Counted from the stretch's first letter, positions 18,388 through 27,336 are shown. The stretch is DNA of 64,000 bases from Streptomyces sp. NBC_01428 (GCF_036231965.1 NZ_CP109499.1:3348001-3412000), one strand, 5' to 3'. Notes: a model not told the origin generated them from the letters alone. Numbers and translations: made by a program.

Positions 18388-19437
18388 ATGTCCGAGTGGT
18401 CCGTGGCAGAGCCGAAGAAGCTCTCCTTCGACGACCCGGTGACGACGCTGCACGTGCGCGTCGTCAACGGAACAGTGAACGTCGTGGGGACCGACGAGGG
18501 TTCCGCCCGCCTGGAAGTGTCCGAACTGGACGGGCCCCCGCTCCAGGTGGCCCACAAGGACGGCACCCTCACCGTGGCGTACGAGGACCTGCCCTGGAAG
18601 GGCTTCCTCAAGTGGTTCGACACCAAGGGCTGGCGCCGCTCGGCGGTGGTCTCGCTGGCCGTTCCGGCCGGCACCCGCGTCGAGGTGGGCGTGGTGGGCG
18701 CCGCCGCCGTGGTCTCCGGAGTGGACGGCCGGGTGGAGGTGAAGGGCGTCAGCGGCGACACGACCCTCGTCCGCGTCGCCGGTCCGACCCACGTGACCAC
18801 CGTCTCCGGGAACCTGGAGGCCCAGGCCGTCACGGGCGACCTGCGTTTCAACTCCGTCTCCGGCGACCTGACCGTCGTCGAGGGCTCCGGCTCCTCGGTG
18901 CGGGCCGAGTCGGTGAGCGGCTCGATGATCGTCGACCTCGACGCCGCGGGCGCTCCGACGGACGTCCAGCTGTCGAACGTGTCGGGCGAGATCGCCATAC
19001 GGCTCCCGCATCCGGCGGACGCGGAGGTGGAGGCGAACACCGCGAGCGGCACCGTCTCCAGCGCCTTCGAGGACCTCCGGGTCGCCGGCCAGTGGGGCGC
19101 CAAGAAGATCACCGGCCGGCTCGGCGCGGGCAACGGCCGGCTGAAAGCGGTGACCGTCTCGGGCTCCATCGCCCTGCTGCGCCGCCCCCCGACGGAGGAG
19201 GAACCCTTCGAGGACGCCCCGAAGCCGACGGACTCCCCGAGGCCCGCGAGCACGCCCGCGTCCCCGAGCACCCCCGGGTCCACGGACACCACCGGGGCCG
19301 GGGATCCGGCGAAGGCCGCGGACCTGACGAAGGGCACGGACGGCCCCGAGACGGCCGGACCGGACGACGCCACCGCGAGCGACGGTTCCGGCGGAGGCCG
19401 CCCGGCCGACACCCCGACCGACAAGAAGGTGCTCTGA
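18388..19437 (+). CDS. DUF4097 beta-strand-repeat protein
   Basis: A 349-residue protein. Residues about 10-270 are short repeating beta-strand units (VNGTVNVVGTD, VSGDLTVVEGSG, VSGSMIVDLD, VSGEIAIRLP, ASGTVSS), the hallmark of DUF4097 right-handed beta-helix proteins. From about 275 a Pro/Thr/Asp-rich disordered tail runs to the end. No signal peptide or membrane segment is seen. ATG at 18388 follows GAGGAGG by eight bases. One base separates its stop from the PadR gene, so they form one operon. DUF4097 proteins are often paired with PadR or anti-sigma genes in envelope-stress circuits; the function here is unknown. Confidence 0.85.
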   Translation: MSEWSVAEPKKLSFDDPVTTLHVRVVNGTVNVVGTDEGSARLEVSELDGPPLQVAHKDGTLTVAYEDLPWKGFLKWFDTKGWRRSAVVSLAVPAGTRVEVGVVGAAAVVSGVDGRVEVKGVSGDTTLVRVAGPTHVTTVSGNLEAQAVTGDLRFNSVSGDLTVVEGSGSSVRAESVSGSMIVDLDAAGAPTDVQLSNVSGEIAIRLPHPADAEVEANTASGTVSSAFEDLRVAGQWGAKKITGRLGAGNGRLKAVTVSGSIALLRRPPTEEEPFEDAPKPTDSPRPASTPASPSTPGSTDTTGAGDPAKAADLTKGTDGPETAGPDDATASDGSGGGRPADTPTDKKVL

Positions 19438-19438
19438 G

Positions 19439-20521
19439 ATGGCTCCCGTCTTCGCCCACGGCCGACTGCGCCTCTACCTCCTCAAGCTGCTGGAGGAGGC
19501 GCCGCGGCACGGGTACGAGGTGATCCGGCTCCTGGAGGAGCGTTTCCAGGGGCTGTACGCACCCTCGGCGGGCACCGTCTATCCCCGGCTCGCGAAGCTG
19601 GAGGCCGAGGGACTCGTCACGCACACCTCCGAGGGCGGCCGCAAGGTGTACGCGATCACCGACGCGGGCCGTGCCGAACTGGCCGACCGCAGCGGTGAGC
19701 TGGCCGACCTCGAACTGGAGATCCGCGAGTCCGTCGCGGAGCTCGCGGCGGAGATCCGCGCCGATGTGCGGGGCGCGGCCGGTGACCTGCGACGCGAGAT
19801 GCGCGCCGCGGCCACGGAGGCCCGGCGTGGCGGCAGCAAGGGCGCGGCCGGCGCCGAGCGGCACGACTCCGCGGCGGGCGGCTCCGCCGGCGCCGACGAC
19901 TTCCAGGACAGGGAGTCCTGGCGGGCGGCCAAGGAGGAGATGCGGCGCGTCCGGCAGGAGTGGAAGGAGCAGGCCCGCCGGGCGAAGGACGAGAGCCGCC
20001 GCGCCCGTGACGAGGCCCAGCGCGCACGCCGCCAGGCCAAGGAGGCCCAGGAGCACGCCCGCGCCCAGGCGCAGGAGGAGATGCAGCGCATGGCCAAGCG
20101 TGTCCAGGACCAGGTCCAGGACCACTTCGCGCGGGGCGACTGGCCGACGGGGGTCCGCGAGGGACTGACCGAACTGGCCAAGGAGTTCGGCGACTTCGGA
20201 AAGAACTTCGGCAAGGACCTGGGGAAGGACTTCGGCAAGGAGTTCGGCTTCGGCCGCACCCCGCCCAGCACCCCCGCCCAGCCGGAGTACACCGCGACCC
20301 CGGAGGACTTCCCCGCGGAGTACGAGCCGTCCTGGGCCCACGAGGGCTCCACGGGCAACCCGGCCCGCGACCTGGACCGCCTCCTGGACCGCTTCCGCGA
20401 CGACATCCGCGACGCCTCCCGCGACCACGGCATGACGGAAGATCAACTCCGGGACGTCCGCCGCCACTTGTCGGCAGCGGCGGCACACATCGGATCGACG
20501 CTGCGGAGCGGGCGACCGTAG
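19439..20521 (+). CDS. PadR-family regulator with long charged C-terminal tail
   Basis: A 360-residue protein. Residues 8-95 are a PadR winged helix (LYLLKLLEEAPRHGYEVIRLLEERF, SAGTVYPRLAKLEAEGLV, YAITDAGRAEL). Typical PadR proteins end before about 180 residues. Here the tail (about 95-300) is a highly charged Arg/Glu/Lys/Ala coiled-coil-like segment, followed by FGKNFGKDLGKDFGKEFG repeats and a Gly/Pro-rich part. It ends with a helical segment (DLDRLLDRFRDDIRDASRDHGM) that could dimerise. It probably represses its own operon through the palindromes near 18300-18339. The extended tail is unusual and might sense envelope or protein partners. Confidence 0.85.
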   Translation: MAPVFAHGRLRLYLLKLLEEAPRHGYEVIRLLEERFQGLYAPSAGTVYPRLAKLEAEGLVTHTSEGGRKVYAITDAGRAELADRSGELADLELEIRESVAELAAEIRADVRGAAGDLRREMRAAATEARRGGSKGAAGAERHDSAAGGSAGADDFQDRESWRAAKEEMRRVRQEWKEQARRAKDESRRARDEAQRARRQAKEAQEHARAQAQEEMQRMAKRVQDQVQDHFARGDWPTGVREGLTELAKEFGDFGKNFGKDLGKDFGKEFGFGRTPPSTPAQPEYTATPEDFPAEYEPSWAHEGSTGNPARDLDRLLDRFRDDIRDASRDHGMTEDQLRDVRRHLSAAAAHIGSTLRSGRP

Positions 20522-20579
20522 CACCCCCGGGGCTTTCCCCCAGGGCGTTCCTCCGGGACCGGCCGAACGTCCGGACCGA

Positions 20580-20619
20580 CGGGGCCTGCGCGCATCGCCT
20601 CCCCTGCGCGCAGGCCCCG
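20580..20619. terminator. bidirectional terminator between PadR and Clp-N genes
   Basis: A 15-bp perfect stem (20580-20594 with 20605-20619) has a 10-base loop and lies between convergent genes. No T run follows, as is usual in Streptomyces. Confidence 0.7.
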
Positions 20620-20634
20620 CCGGGCGTTCCGCTC

Positions 20635-21204
20635 TCAGCCCGCCTCGGCCACGCCGCCCTCTCCGTAGAGCACCCGTGTCACCGAGCCGTACGTGATTCC
20701 GCGATCGGCCAGCACCTCGCCGGCGACCCCGCCCTGGAGGGTGATGGCCAGCAGCAGGTGCTCGTCGCCGATGTGACGGTCCCGCCGGGCGACGGCGACC
20801 CGCAGGGATCGCGTGAGCGTCTCCTTCGCACTTCGCCCGAAGGGCCGACGTCCGGTCCGCCTGCCACGGTCGGACCGCTTCCCCGACTCCAACGCCCCCT
20901 CCCCGTGCGCCTCCTCGATCCGGGCGACGATCTCCGAGAGGTCGATACCGAGCCCGGAGAGGGCGTCCGCGTCGGCACGGGACAGCCCGCCCCGGCGGCG
21001 GGCCTCGGCGAGGTCCCGCTCCAGCGACTCCCGCGGGCCGGCCGACCTCAGCGATCCGAGGGCGAACGACCCCCGGCTGCCCTCGCGGTCGAGGAGCGCG
21101 AGCAGCAGATGCTCCTCCTCCACCGTCGCGGCCCCCACCCGCTCGGAGTGCGACACCGCCCCCGTGACGACGGCCCGCGCGTCCTTCGTGAAACGTTCGA
21201 ACAT
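20635..21204 (-). CDS. Clp N-terminal-domain protein (double Clp-N, no ATPase)
   Basis: A 189-residue protein starting MFERFTKDARAVV with two Clp-N-type repeats: VEEEHLLLALLDREGS (first) and IGDEHLLLAITLQGG (second), both like the ClpA/ClpC substrate-binding domain. There is no AAA module, so it may act as an adaptor or decoy for Clp proteases, or only as a peptide-binding protein. ATG at 21204 has GGGAGG five bases upstream and overlaps the TGA of the HTH gene by one base (TGATG). Translation of the pair is coupled, and both should share the operator-rich promoter at 21416-21461. Confidence 0.85.
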   Translation of the reverse strand: MFERFTKDARAVVTGAVSHSERVGAATVEEEHLLLALLDREGSRGSFALGSLRSAGPRESLERDLAEARRRGGLSRADADALSGLGIDLSEIVARIEEAHGEGALESGKRSDRGRRTGRRPFGRSAKETLTRSLRVAVARRDRHIGDEHLLLAITLQGGVAGEVLADRGITYGSVTRVLYGEGGVAEAG

Positions 21205-21413
21205 CACTGCCTCCCGTACTTCTTGTGCACGGCCTGCCTGGTCACTCCGAGTTCCGCGGCGATCTCCTGCCACGACCAGCCCTGATTGCGCGCACTGCGC
21301 ACCTGTACCGCTTCCAACTGCTCCAGCAGCCTCCGCAGCGCGGAGACCGCCCGCAGCCCGACCCGCGGATCGCGATCACCCGCGCGCTCGGCAAGATCCG
21401 TTGCTTCGGTCAT
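21204..21413 (-). CDS. small helix-turn-helix regulator
   Basis: A 69-residue protein. Residues 40-66 (GWSWQEIAAELGVTRQAVHKKYG) form a clear helix-turn-helix. The N-terminal half is a single amphipathic helix (VSALRRLLEQLEAVQVRSA), suitable for dimerisation. The ATG at 21413 has no ribosome site, but it lies about seven bases after a good -10 (TAAGTT), so the mRNA is probably leaderless. Two TGTCAA-N6-TTGACA palindromes overlap the promoter, which fits autoregulation. The Clp-N gene follows with a one-base overlap. Confidence 0.85.
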   Translation of the reverse strand: MTEATDLAERAGDRDPRVGLRAVSALRRLLEQLEAVQVRSARNQGWSWQEIAAELGVTRQAVHKKYGRQ

Positions 21414-21415
21414 GC

Positions 21416-21461
21416 TGTCAACTTACGTTGACACCGCCGCCCATGTCAACCGAAATTGACA
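21416..21461 (-). promoter_or_regulatory. leaderless promoter with two TGTCAA-N6-TTGACA operators
   Basis: On the minus strand the -35 TTGACA (21444-21449) and -10 TAAGTT (21420-21425) are 18 bases apart. Transcription should begin at or next to the ATG at 21413. Two inverted repeats, 21416-21433 and 21444-21461, share TGTCAA-N6-TTGACA and have centres 28 bases apart. One covers the -10 and one the -35. They are probable operators of the HTH protein itself. Confidence 0.7.
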
Positions 21462-21500
21462 CGGGGACGGGGACGAGGAACAGGGACAGGGAACGGAAAA

Positions 21501-21528
21501 CGGCGGGCCCGGACACCCGGACCCGCCG
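21501..21528 (-). terminator. hairpin after the oxidoreductase gene
   Basis: The 12-base arms CGGCGGGCCCGG and CCGGACCCGCCG pair with one mismatch, 28 bases beyond the oxidoreductase stop. It is a probable transcript end. Confidence 0.5.
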
Positions 21529-21555
21529 TACGCGGCACCTACCGCCCGTTCCCGG

Positions 21556-22521
21556 TCAGCTCCCCGTCAGCACGATCTTGCCGAAGTGGTCTCCGGCCTC
21601 CAGTCGCTCGAAGCCCTCGCGGGCCCGGTCGAGCGGGAGCACCTCGTCGATGACCGGCCGCACGCCCGTGGTGGCGCAGAACGCCAGGAGGTCCTCCAGC
21701 TCGTCCTTCGTGCCCATGGTGGAGCCGACGACCTTGAGTTCGAGGAAGAAGATGCGCGTCAGCTCGGCGTGCGAGGGCCGGTCCCCGCTGGTGGCGCCGG
21801 TGATGACGACAGTGCCGCCGGGACGCAGCGACTTGATCGAGTGGGACCAGGTGGCCGCGCCGACCGTCTCGATGACGGCGTCCACGCGCTGCGGCAGCCG
21901 CGCCCCGGACTCCAGCGCCTCCACCGCACCGAGTTCGAGCGCCCGCTTCCGCTTGGCCTCGTCGCGGCTGGTGGCGAACATCCGCAGGCCGGCGGCCTTG
22001 CCGAGCACGATCGCCGCCGTGGCGACACCGCCGCCGGCACCCTGCACGAGCACGGAGTCGCCGGGTCGTACCCCGGCGTTGGTGAAGAGCATGCGGTACG
22101 CCGTCAGCCAGGCGGTCGGCAGACAGGCGGCCTGCTCGAAGGACAGCTCGCGGGGCTTGGGCAGGACGTTCCAGGTCGGCACGGTGACCTGCTCGGCGAA
22201 GGTGCCCTGGTAGCGCTCGGTGAGGATGGAGCGGGGTTCGGCGGGGCCGACCCCGTGGCCGGTCTGGCCGATGACGGAGTGCAGGACGACCTCGTTGCCG
22301 TCCTGGTCGACTCCGGCGGCGTCGCAGCCGAGGATCATCGGGAGTTTGTCCTCGGCGAGACCGACCCCGCGCAGCGACCAGAGGTCGTGGTGGTTGAGGG
22401 AGGCGGCCCGTACGTTCACGGTGGTCCAGCCCGGCCTCTGTTCGGGAGCCGGACGCTCCCCCAACTCCAGGCCGTTCAGCGGCTGGTCACGGTCGATTCG
22501 GGCGGCATAGGCAGCGAACAT
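21556..22521 (-). CDS. zinc-type alcohol dehydrogenase-like / quinone oxidoreductase (MDR family)
   Basis: A 321-residue medium-chain dehydrogenase/reductase. The N-terminal GroES-like fold contains NVRAASLNHHDLWSLRG and LPMILGCDAAGVV. The Rossmann domain has GDSVLVQGAGGGVATAAIVLGKAAG as its dinucleotide-binding loop. Structural-zinc cysteines are missing, as in quinone oxidoreductase-like members, so zinc dependence is unlikely. It probably reduces an enone or quinone with NADPH; the substrate is unknown. It is transcribed alone between the malic enzyme and HTH/Clp-N genes, with hairpins on both sides. Confidence 0.88.
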   Translation of the reverse strand: MFAAYAARIDRDQPLNGLELGERPAPEQRPGWTTVNVRAASLNHHDLWSLRGVGLAEDKLPMILGCDAAGVDQDGNEVVLHSVIGQTGHGVGPAEPRSILTERYQGTFAEQVTVPTWNVLPKPRELSFEQAACLPTAWLTAYRMLFTNAGVRPGDSVLVQGAGGGVATAAIVLGKAAGLRMFATSRDEAKRKRALELGAVEALESGARLPQRVDAVIETVGAATWSHSIKSLRPGGTVVITGATSGDRPSHAELTRIFFLELKVVGSTMGTKDELEDLLAFCATTGVRPVIDEVLPLDRAREGFERLEAGDHFGKIVLTGS

Positions 22522-22599
22522 GGCCCCGACGATAGGCTCCGCTCCCTCCCGGCGGAACCGCCTCCCGTTGTGACACGCGTCCCTGGAGGCGAGAAATCA

Positions 22600-22650
22600 G
22601 CCCCCCGGCGCTTGAGGAGCGGGGGTCCGGGGGCAGCGCCCCCGCTACGG
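22600..22650. repeat. Streptomyces-type GC-rich intergenic repeat
   Basis: The segment 'CCCCGGCGCTTGAGGAGCGG' and the following GGGGGTCCGGGGGCAGCGCC hairpin resemble a dispersed intergenic element that I recall in many copies in Streptomyces genomes. It has no coding potential. Copy number was not testable here. Confidence 0.5.
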
Positions 22651-22680
22651 GACGGGCAGGGGCGGAGGGGGCGAAAACAA

Positions 22681-22713
22681 TGACCCCGCCGGGAGAAACC
22701 CCCGGCGGGGTCA
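22681..22713 (-). terminator. terminator of malic enzyme gene
   Basis: A perfect 13-bp stem (22681-22693 with 22701-22713) and a seven-base loop lie immediately after the malic enzyme stop codon on the minus strand. Confidence 0.75.
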
Positions 22714-22730
22714 CAGCGAACGCACGTGCC

Positions 22731-23954
22731 TCAGCGGCGGGCGACACCCTCCGCACGGGCCGCGGCGGCCACAGCGGCCGTCACCGCCGGCGCCACCCGC
22801 TCGTCGAACGGCGAGGGGATGACGTAGTCCGCGGCGAGGTCGTCACCGACGACCGCGGCCAGCGCCTCGGCGGCGGCGATCTTCATGGCCTCGGTGATCC
22901 GGGAGGCCCGGACCTGGAGAGCACCGGCGAAGATGCCGGGGAACGCCAGCACGTTGTTGATCTGGTTCGGGAAGTCGGACCGCCCGGTCGCGACGACGGC
23001 CGCGTACTTGTGGGCGATCTCGGGGTGCACCTCGGGGTTCGGGTTGGCCATCGCGAACACGAAGGCGCCCTCCGCCATGGAGGCGATCGCCGGCTCGGGC
23101 ACCGTACCGCCGGAGACGCCGATGAAGACGTCCGCGCCCGCGAGTGCGGACTCCAGCGAACCGGAGAGATTGGCCTTGTTGGTGATCCCGGCGAGCTCGC
23201 GCTTGACGTCCGTGAGGTCGCCCCGGTCGCGCGACACGACGCCCTTGCGGTCGGCGACCGCGACGTCGCCGATGCCCGCCTCCAGCAGGAACTTGGCGAT
23301 GGCCACACCGGCCGCGCCCGCACCGGAGATCACCGCGCGCAGCGATCCGATGGAGCGTCCGGTCAGCCGGGCGGCGTTGCGCAGGGCCGCGAGCGTGACG
23401 ATCGCGGTGCCGTGCTGGTCGTCGTGGAAGACGGGGATGTCCAGGCGCTCCTGGAGCTTCCGCTCGATCTCGAAGCACCGGGGCGCCGAGATGTCCTCCA
23501 GGTTGATCCCGCCGAACGACGGCGCGAGCCGGGCCACGGTCTCGACGATCTCGTCGACACCGGTGCAGGCCAGCGCGATCGGGACCGCGTCGACACCGCC
23601 GAACTGCTTGAAGAGGATGGCCTTGCCCTCCATGACGGGGAGGGAGGCCTCGGGGCCGATGTCACCGAGCCCGAGCACGGCCGTACCGTCGGTCACGACG
23701 GCGACCACGGACGACTTCCACGTGTAGTCGTGGACGAGTTCCGGCTGCTCGGCGATCGCGCTGCACACCTTCGCGACGCCGGGCGTGTAAGCCAGGGACA
23801 GGTCGTCCTTGTTGCGGACCGGCACGGTGGCTTGCACAGCCATCTTGCCGCCGCGGTGCAGCGCGAAAGCCGGGTCGAAGGAGTCGAGGGGCTCCGCCCC
23901 GCCCTCCGGATCCGTACTGCTGTCGCTGCGAGGATTGACGATCTCCGCTGCCAC
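22731..23954 (-). CDS. NAD(P)-dependent malic enzyme
   Basis: A 407-residue malic enzyme that decarboxylates malate to pyruvate, linking the TCA cycle to pyruvate and NAD(P)H supply. Diagnostic motifs are SLAYTPGVAKVC, GLGDIGPEASLPVMEGK, FGGINLEDISAPRCFEIE and VFHDDQHGTAIVTLA with the metal-binding acidic residues. The nucleotide-binding region is VISGAGAAGVAIAKFL. The length fits the short bacterial form without an ACT or phosphotransacetylase domain. The GTG start at 23954 has AAGGGG nine bases upstream. The cofactor preference cannot be told from sequence by eye. Confidence 0.93.
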   Translation of the reverse strand: MAAEIVNPRSDSSTDPEGGAEPLDSFDPAFALHRGGKMAVQATVPVRNKDDLSLAYTPGVAKVCSAIAEQPELVHDYTWKSSVVAVVTDGTAVLGLGDIGPEASLPVMEGKAILFKQFGGVDAVPIALACTGVDEIVETVARLAPSFGGINLEDISAPRCFEIERKLQERLDIPVFHDDQHGTAIVTLAALRNAARLTGRSIGSLRAVISGAGAAGVAIAKFLLEAGIGDVAVADRKGVVSRDRGDLTDVKRELAGITNKANLSGSLESALAGADVFIGVSGGTVPEPAIASMAEGAFVFAMANPNPEVHPEIAHKYAAVVATGRSDFPNQINNVLAFPGIFAGALQVRASRITEAMKIAAAEALAAVVGDDLAADYVIPSPFDERVAPAVTAAVAAAARAEGVARR

Positions 23955-24492
23955 TTTGTTTTACCCCTTAAGTCTTTATTGTCTGAGGGTGACCACTCCT
24001 GGTTGAGGGGTGGGCGGGCACCGCGCAGGCCCTGCCGCCGTGGTTGCGTACGGGCGGCTGCGCGACGGGCGCGCCGCACACGCGCCCTGAGCCCCGGATG
24101 AGGGGTGTAAAGAACCTTCTTACCCGACGCACGGTGCCGTGGACGAGTCCATAACGCCAAGATCACACGCCGGTGACATGACTCATGCCGTGATCCATTG
24201 ACAATTCCGGACATGCGCTCGTTCGTCCGGGGGCGCGCAGTAGCGGCCCTCCGCGTCGCGGGATGTACCGAAGATCTTCCGGTCGGAAGAAGAGATTCCC
24301 GTACAAGATCCGGTCAGGTAGTACCGGCCCGTAGCGGTTCAGGGGTCACCCGTTATCCGATTTTGACATAGCGGGCACCCTGAATGCCGCAATCCGAATG
24401 GCAAGATGCCGTCATCACACGAGGTCGCGACACCCGAAGGTGTGTGTTCTCGTCGACCTGTCGGCTACTCCCTCATCCGCCGGAGGACCCTC
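23955..24492. promoter_or_regulatory. 538-base divergent intergenic region (malic enzyme / ABC transporter)
   Basis: No gene is seen here. Local GC falls towards 24130-24380. Features noted are the palindrome GAAGATCTTC (24271-24280) followed by TTCCGGTCGGAA, a GATCAC...GTGATC inverted pair around 24162-24195, and two TTGACA hexamers near 24199 and 24364 that could be -35 elements. No clear -10 partner was found. It should hold the promoters of both flanking genes. Confidence 0.4.
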
Positions 24493-25449
24493 ATGACCGC
24501 AAGCACCACCCGTCGTACCACCGCCGCTCAGTCCCGGATAGCAGCGGTCGGTGCGATCGCGGTCGCCGGCGCCCTTATCCTCACCGGCTGCGGTGACCAG
24601 ACCAAGAACGACTCGAGCGACTCGTCCGCGAGCACGAGCTCGGCGCCGCTGGCCGGCAAGCTGCCCAAGGCGATCCGCGACGCGGGCGTCATCAAGGTCG
24701 GCTCGGACATCGCCTACGCGCCGGTCGAGTTCAAGGACGACTCGGGCAAGACCGTCGGCATCGACCCCGACCTGGCGGACGCGCTCGGCAAGCAGCTCGG
24801 CGTGAAGTTCGACTTCCAGAACGGCACCTTCGACACGCTGCTCACGGGTCTGCGCTCCAAGCGGTACGACATCGCGATGTCCGCGATGACGGACTCCAAG
24901 GACCGCCAGGAGGGCATCGACTCGGACACCGGCAAGAAGGTCGGCGAGGGCGTCGACTTCGTCGACTACTTCACCGCGGGTGTCTCCATCTACACCCCCA
25001 AGGGCAAGACCCAGAACATCAAGAGCTGGTCCGACCTGTGCGGCAAGAAGCTCGTGGTGCAGCGCGGCACGGTCTCCGAGGACCTCGCCAAGGCCGAGTC
25101 GAAGAAGTGTACGGGTGGCAAGAAGATCGCCATCGAGTCGTACGACAACGACCAGCAGGCCCAGACCCGGCTGCGCGGCGGTGGCGCCGACGCCGGCTCG
25201 TCCGACTTCCCGGTCGCCGCGTACGCGGTGAAGACGTCCGGCGGCGGCAAGGACTTCGAGATCGTGGGCGACCAGGTCGAGGCCGCTCCGTACGGCATCG
25301 CGGTCGCCAAGTCCAACACCCAGCTCCGGGACGCCCTGCAGGCCGCGCTCGACGCGATCATCAAGAACGGCGAGTACGACAAGATCATCGCGAAGTGGGG
25401 CGTCGACGCCGGCGCCGTCAAGGCGGCCGCGGTCAACGGCGGCAAGTGA
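24493..25449 (+). CDS. amino-acid ABC transporter substrate-binding lipoprotein
   Basis: A 318-residue family-3 solute-binding protein. The N-terminus is a lipoprotein signal peptide with lipobox LTGC (Cys33). The mature part has the family core: AGVIKVGSDIAYAPVEF, GKTVGIDPDLADALGKQLG, FDTLLTGLRSKRYDIAMSAMTDSKDRQEGID, VDFVDYFTAGVSI, QRGTVSEDLAK and YGIAVAKSN. It captures polar amino acids outside the membrane and hands them to the permease. ATG at 24493 has CGGAGGA. The operon continues with the permease after 38 bases. Exact ligand (glutamate, glutamine or basic) is not decided by sequence. Confidence 0.92.
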   Translation: MTASTTRRTTAAQSRIAAVGAIAVAGALILTGCGDQTKNDSSDSSASTSSAPLAGKLPKAIRDAGVIKVGSDIAYAPVEFKDDSGKTVGIDPDLADALGKQLGVKFDFQNGTFDTLLTGLRSKRYDIAMSAMTDSKDRQEGIDSDTGKKVGEGVDFVDYFTAGVSIYTPKGKTQNIKSWSDLCGKKLVVQRGTVSEDLAKAESKKCTGGKKIAIESYDNDQQAQTRLRGGGADAGSSDFPVAAYAVKTSGGGKDFEIVGDQVEAAPYGIAVAKSNTQLRDALQAALDAIIKNGEYDKIIAKWGVDAGAVKAAAVNGGK

Positions 25450-25487
25450 CCGCGGAACCGAGCGGGCACTGAAAGGCAACAACTCCC

Positions 25488-26426
25488 GTGACTGTTGACA
25501 CTGACAAGACACCGGGCCCGGAGGACGCTCCCCCGGCCCGACCGGAAGCCATCAAGGCGATCCCGGTCCGGCACTACGGGCGATACGTCTCCGCGGTCAT
25601 CGCGATCGCGCTCCTGGTCTCCGTGGTCTACGCGTTCTCCCAGGGCAAGATCAACTGGGGAGCGATCCCCGACTACTTCTTCGACCACCGCGTCATCAAC
25701 GGTGTCCTCAAGACGCTGCTGCTGACGGTCCTCTCGATGCTGATCGGCGTCGTCGGCGGCGTTCTGCTCGCCGTGATGCGGCTGTCGAAGAACCCGGTGA
25801 CCTCGTCCATCGCGTGGTTCTACATCTGGTTCTTCCGCGGTACGCCGGTCCTCGTACAGCTCGTGGTCTGGTTCAACCTCGGCCTGGTCTTCACGTACAT
25901 CAACCTCGGTCCGATCTACAAGGACTACTGGTCCAGCTTCATGACGCCGTTGCTGACGGCGTTGCTGGGACTGGGCCTGAACGAGGCCGCGTACATGGCC
26001 GAGATCTGCCGGGCCGGCCTGCTCTCGGTCGACGAGGGCCAGACCGAGGCCTCGCACGCCCTGGGCATGAGCCACAGCAAGACCCTGCGCCGGATCGTCA
26101 TCCCGCAGGCGATGCGTGTGATCGTGCCCCCCACGGGCAACGAGGTCATCAACATGCTGAAGACGACCTCGCTGGTGGCCGTCATCCAGTACTCCGAGCT
26201 GTTCCGTGTGGCCCAGGACATCGGCCAGACCTCGGGGGCGCCGGCCGAGATGCTGTTCCTCGCCGCCGCCTGGTACCTGCTGCTGACGTCGGTGTTCAGC
26301 GTCGGCCAGTACTACCTGGAGCGGTACTACGCCCGGGGCAGCAGCCGTAGCCTCCCGGCCACGCCGTTCCAGAAGATCAAGACCCACGTGCTGTCGGTGG
26401 GCCGTCCCTCGGGAGGTGCGGCATGA
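25488..26426 (+). CDS. amino-acid ABC transporter permease
   Basis: A 312-residue HisM/GlnP-type permease. A cytoplasmic N-terminal 35 residues precede TM1 ([17 protein letters not shown]). The core begins [19 protein letters not shown] and holds the EAA loop [27 protein letters not shown], which contacts the ATPase. GTG at 25488 has AAAGG about 13 bases upstream, a weak and distant ribosome site. The gene overlaps the ATPase gene by four bases (ATGA). One permease gene suggests a homodimeric channel. Confidence 0.92.
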   Translation: MTVDTDKTPGPEDAPPARPEAIKAIPVRHYGRYVSAVIAIALLVSVVYAFSQGKINWGAIPDYFFDHRVINGVLKTLLLTVLSMLIGVVGGVLLAVMRLSKNPVTSSIAWFYIWFFRGTPVLVQLVVWFNLGLVFTYINLGPIYKDYWSSFMTPLLTALLGLGLNEAAYMAEICRAGLLSVDEGQTEASHALGMSHSKTLRRIVIPQAMRVIVPPTGNEVINMLKTTSLVAVIQYSELFRVAQDIGQTSGAPAEMLFLAAAWYLLLTSVFSVGQYYLERYYARGSSRSLPATPFQKIKTHVLSVGRPSGGAA

Positions 26427-27214
26427 CCGCCGACGTGACCAAGGCGGACTCCGCCACGGCGATGGTCAAGTCCGAGGGCGTCCACAAGTCCTTCGGCCCT
26501 GTCGAGGTCCTGAAGGGCATCGACCTGGAGGTGAAGTCCGGAGAGGTGTTCTGCCTCATCGGCCCCTCCGGCTCCGGCAAGTCCACGTTCCTCCGGTGCA
26601 TCAACCACCTGGAGCAGATCAACGCCGGCCGGCTGTACGTCGACGGCGAGCTGGTCGGCTACCGCCAGAAGGGCGACAAGCTCTACGAGCTGAAGGACAG
26701 CGAGGTCGCGCTGAAGCGCCGGGACATCGGCATGGTCTTCCAGCGCTTCAACCTGTTCCCGCACATGACGGCGCTCGAGAACGTCATGGAGGCACCGGTC
26801 CAGGTCAAGGGCGTCAGCAGGTCCCAGGCGCGAGAACGCGCGGGCCAGCTCCTGGAGCGCGTCGGCCTCGCCGACAAGGCGAAGAGCTACCCCTCGCAGC
26901 TCTCCGGCGGCCAGCAGCAGCGTGTGGCGATCGCCCGCGCGCTGGCGATGGACCCGAAGCTGATGCTCTTCGACGAGCCGACCTCGGCCCTGGACCCAGA
27001 ACTGGTCGGTGACGTCCTCGACGTCATGCGCGACCTCGCCGAGTCCGGCATGACGATGATCGTCGTCACGCACGAGATGGGCTTCGCCCGCGAGGTCGGC
27101 GACAGCCTGGTCTTCATGGACGGCGGTGTGGTCGTCGAGTCCGGCAACCCGCGCGACGTCCTGACGGACCCGCAGCACGAGCGCACCAAGTCGTTCCTGT
27201 CGAAGGTCCTCTGA
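26423..27214 (+). CDS. amino-acid ABC transporter ATP-binding protein
   Basis: A 263-residue GlnQ-type ATPase that energises the importer encoded by the two preceding genes. Walker A is GPSGSGKST, the Q-loop is in [11 protein letters not shown], the signature is LSGGQQQR, Walker [15 protein letters not shown] and the switch histidine VVTHEM. A short insert ([20 protein letters not shown]) is typical of this subfamily. Its ATG overlaps the permease stop. A terminator follows. Confidence 0.94.
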   Translation: MTADVTKADSATAMVKSEGVHKSFGPVEVLKGIDLEVKSGEVFCLIGPSGSGKSTFLRCINHLEQINAGRLYVDGELVGYRQKGDKLYELKDSEVALKRRDIGMVFQRFNLFPHMTALENVMEAPVQVKGVSRSQARERAGQLLERVGLADKAKSYPSQLSGGQQQRVAIARALAMDPKLMLFDEPTSALDPELVGDVLDVMRDLAESGMTMIVVTHEMGFAREVGDSLVFMDGGVVVESGNPRDVLTDPQHERTKSFLSKVL

Positions 27215-27256
27215 CCGGAGAACCGGGAAACCGGAGAACCGGAGAACCGGAGGACC
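27212..27256. repeat. short CCGGAGAA tandem repeat
   Basis: CCGGAGAA-type units are repeated head to tail about five times directly after the ABC transporter stop codon. No function is evident; the array could be variable between strains. Confidence 0.5.
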
Positions 27257-27279
27257 TGCGCGCGAGCAGCCGAGGAAAA

Positions 27280-27312
27280 AAGGGGCGGTACGGGATTCCC
27301 GTACCGCCCCTT
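27280..27312. terminator. bidirectional terminator (ABC transporter / methyltransferase)
   Basis: A perfect 15-bp stem (27280-27294 with 27298-27312) has a three-base loop. An A run lies on its left side, giving a U tail on the minus-strand transcript. It sits between convergent genes. Confidence 0.85.
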
Positions 27313-27336
27313 CCGCGTCTCCGCTGGGCCACTCGG

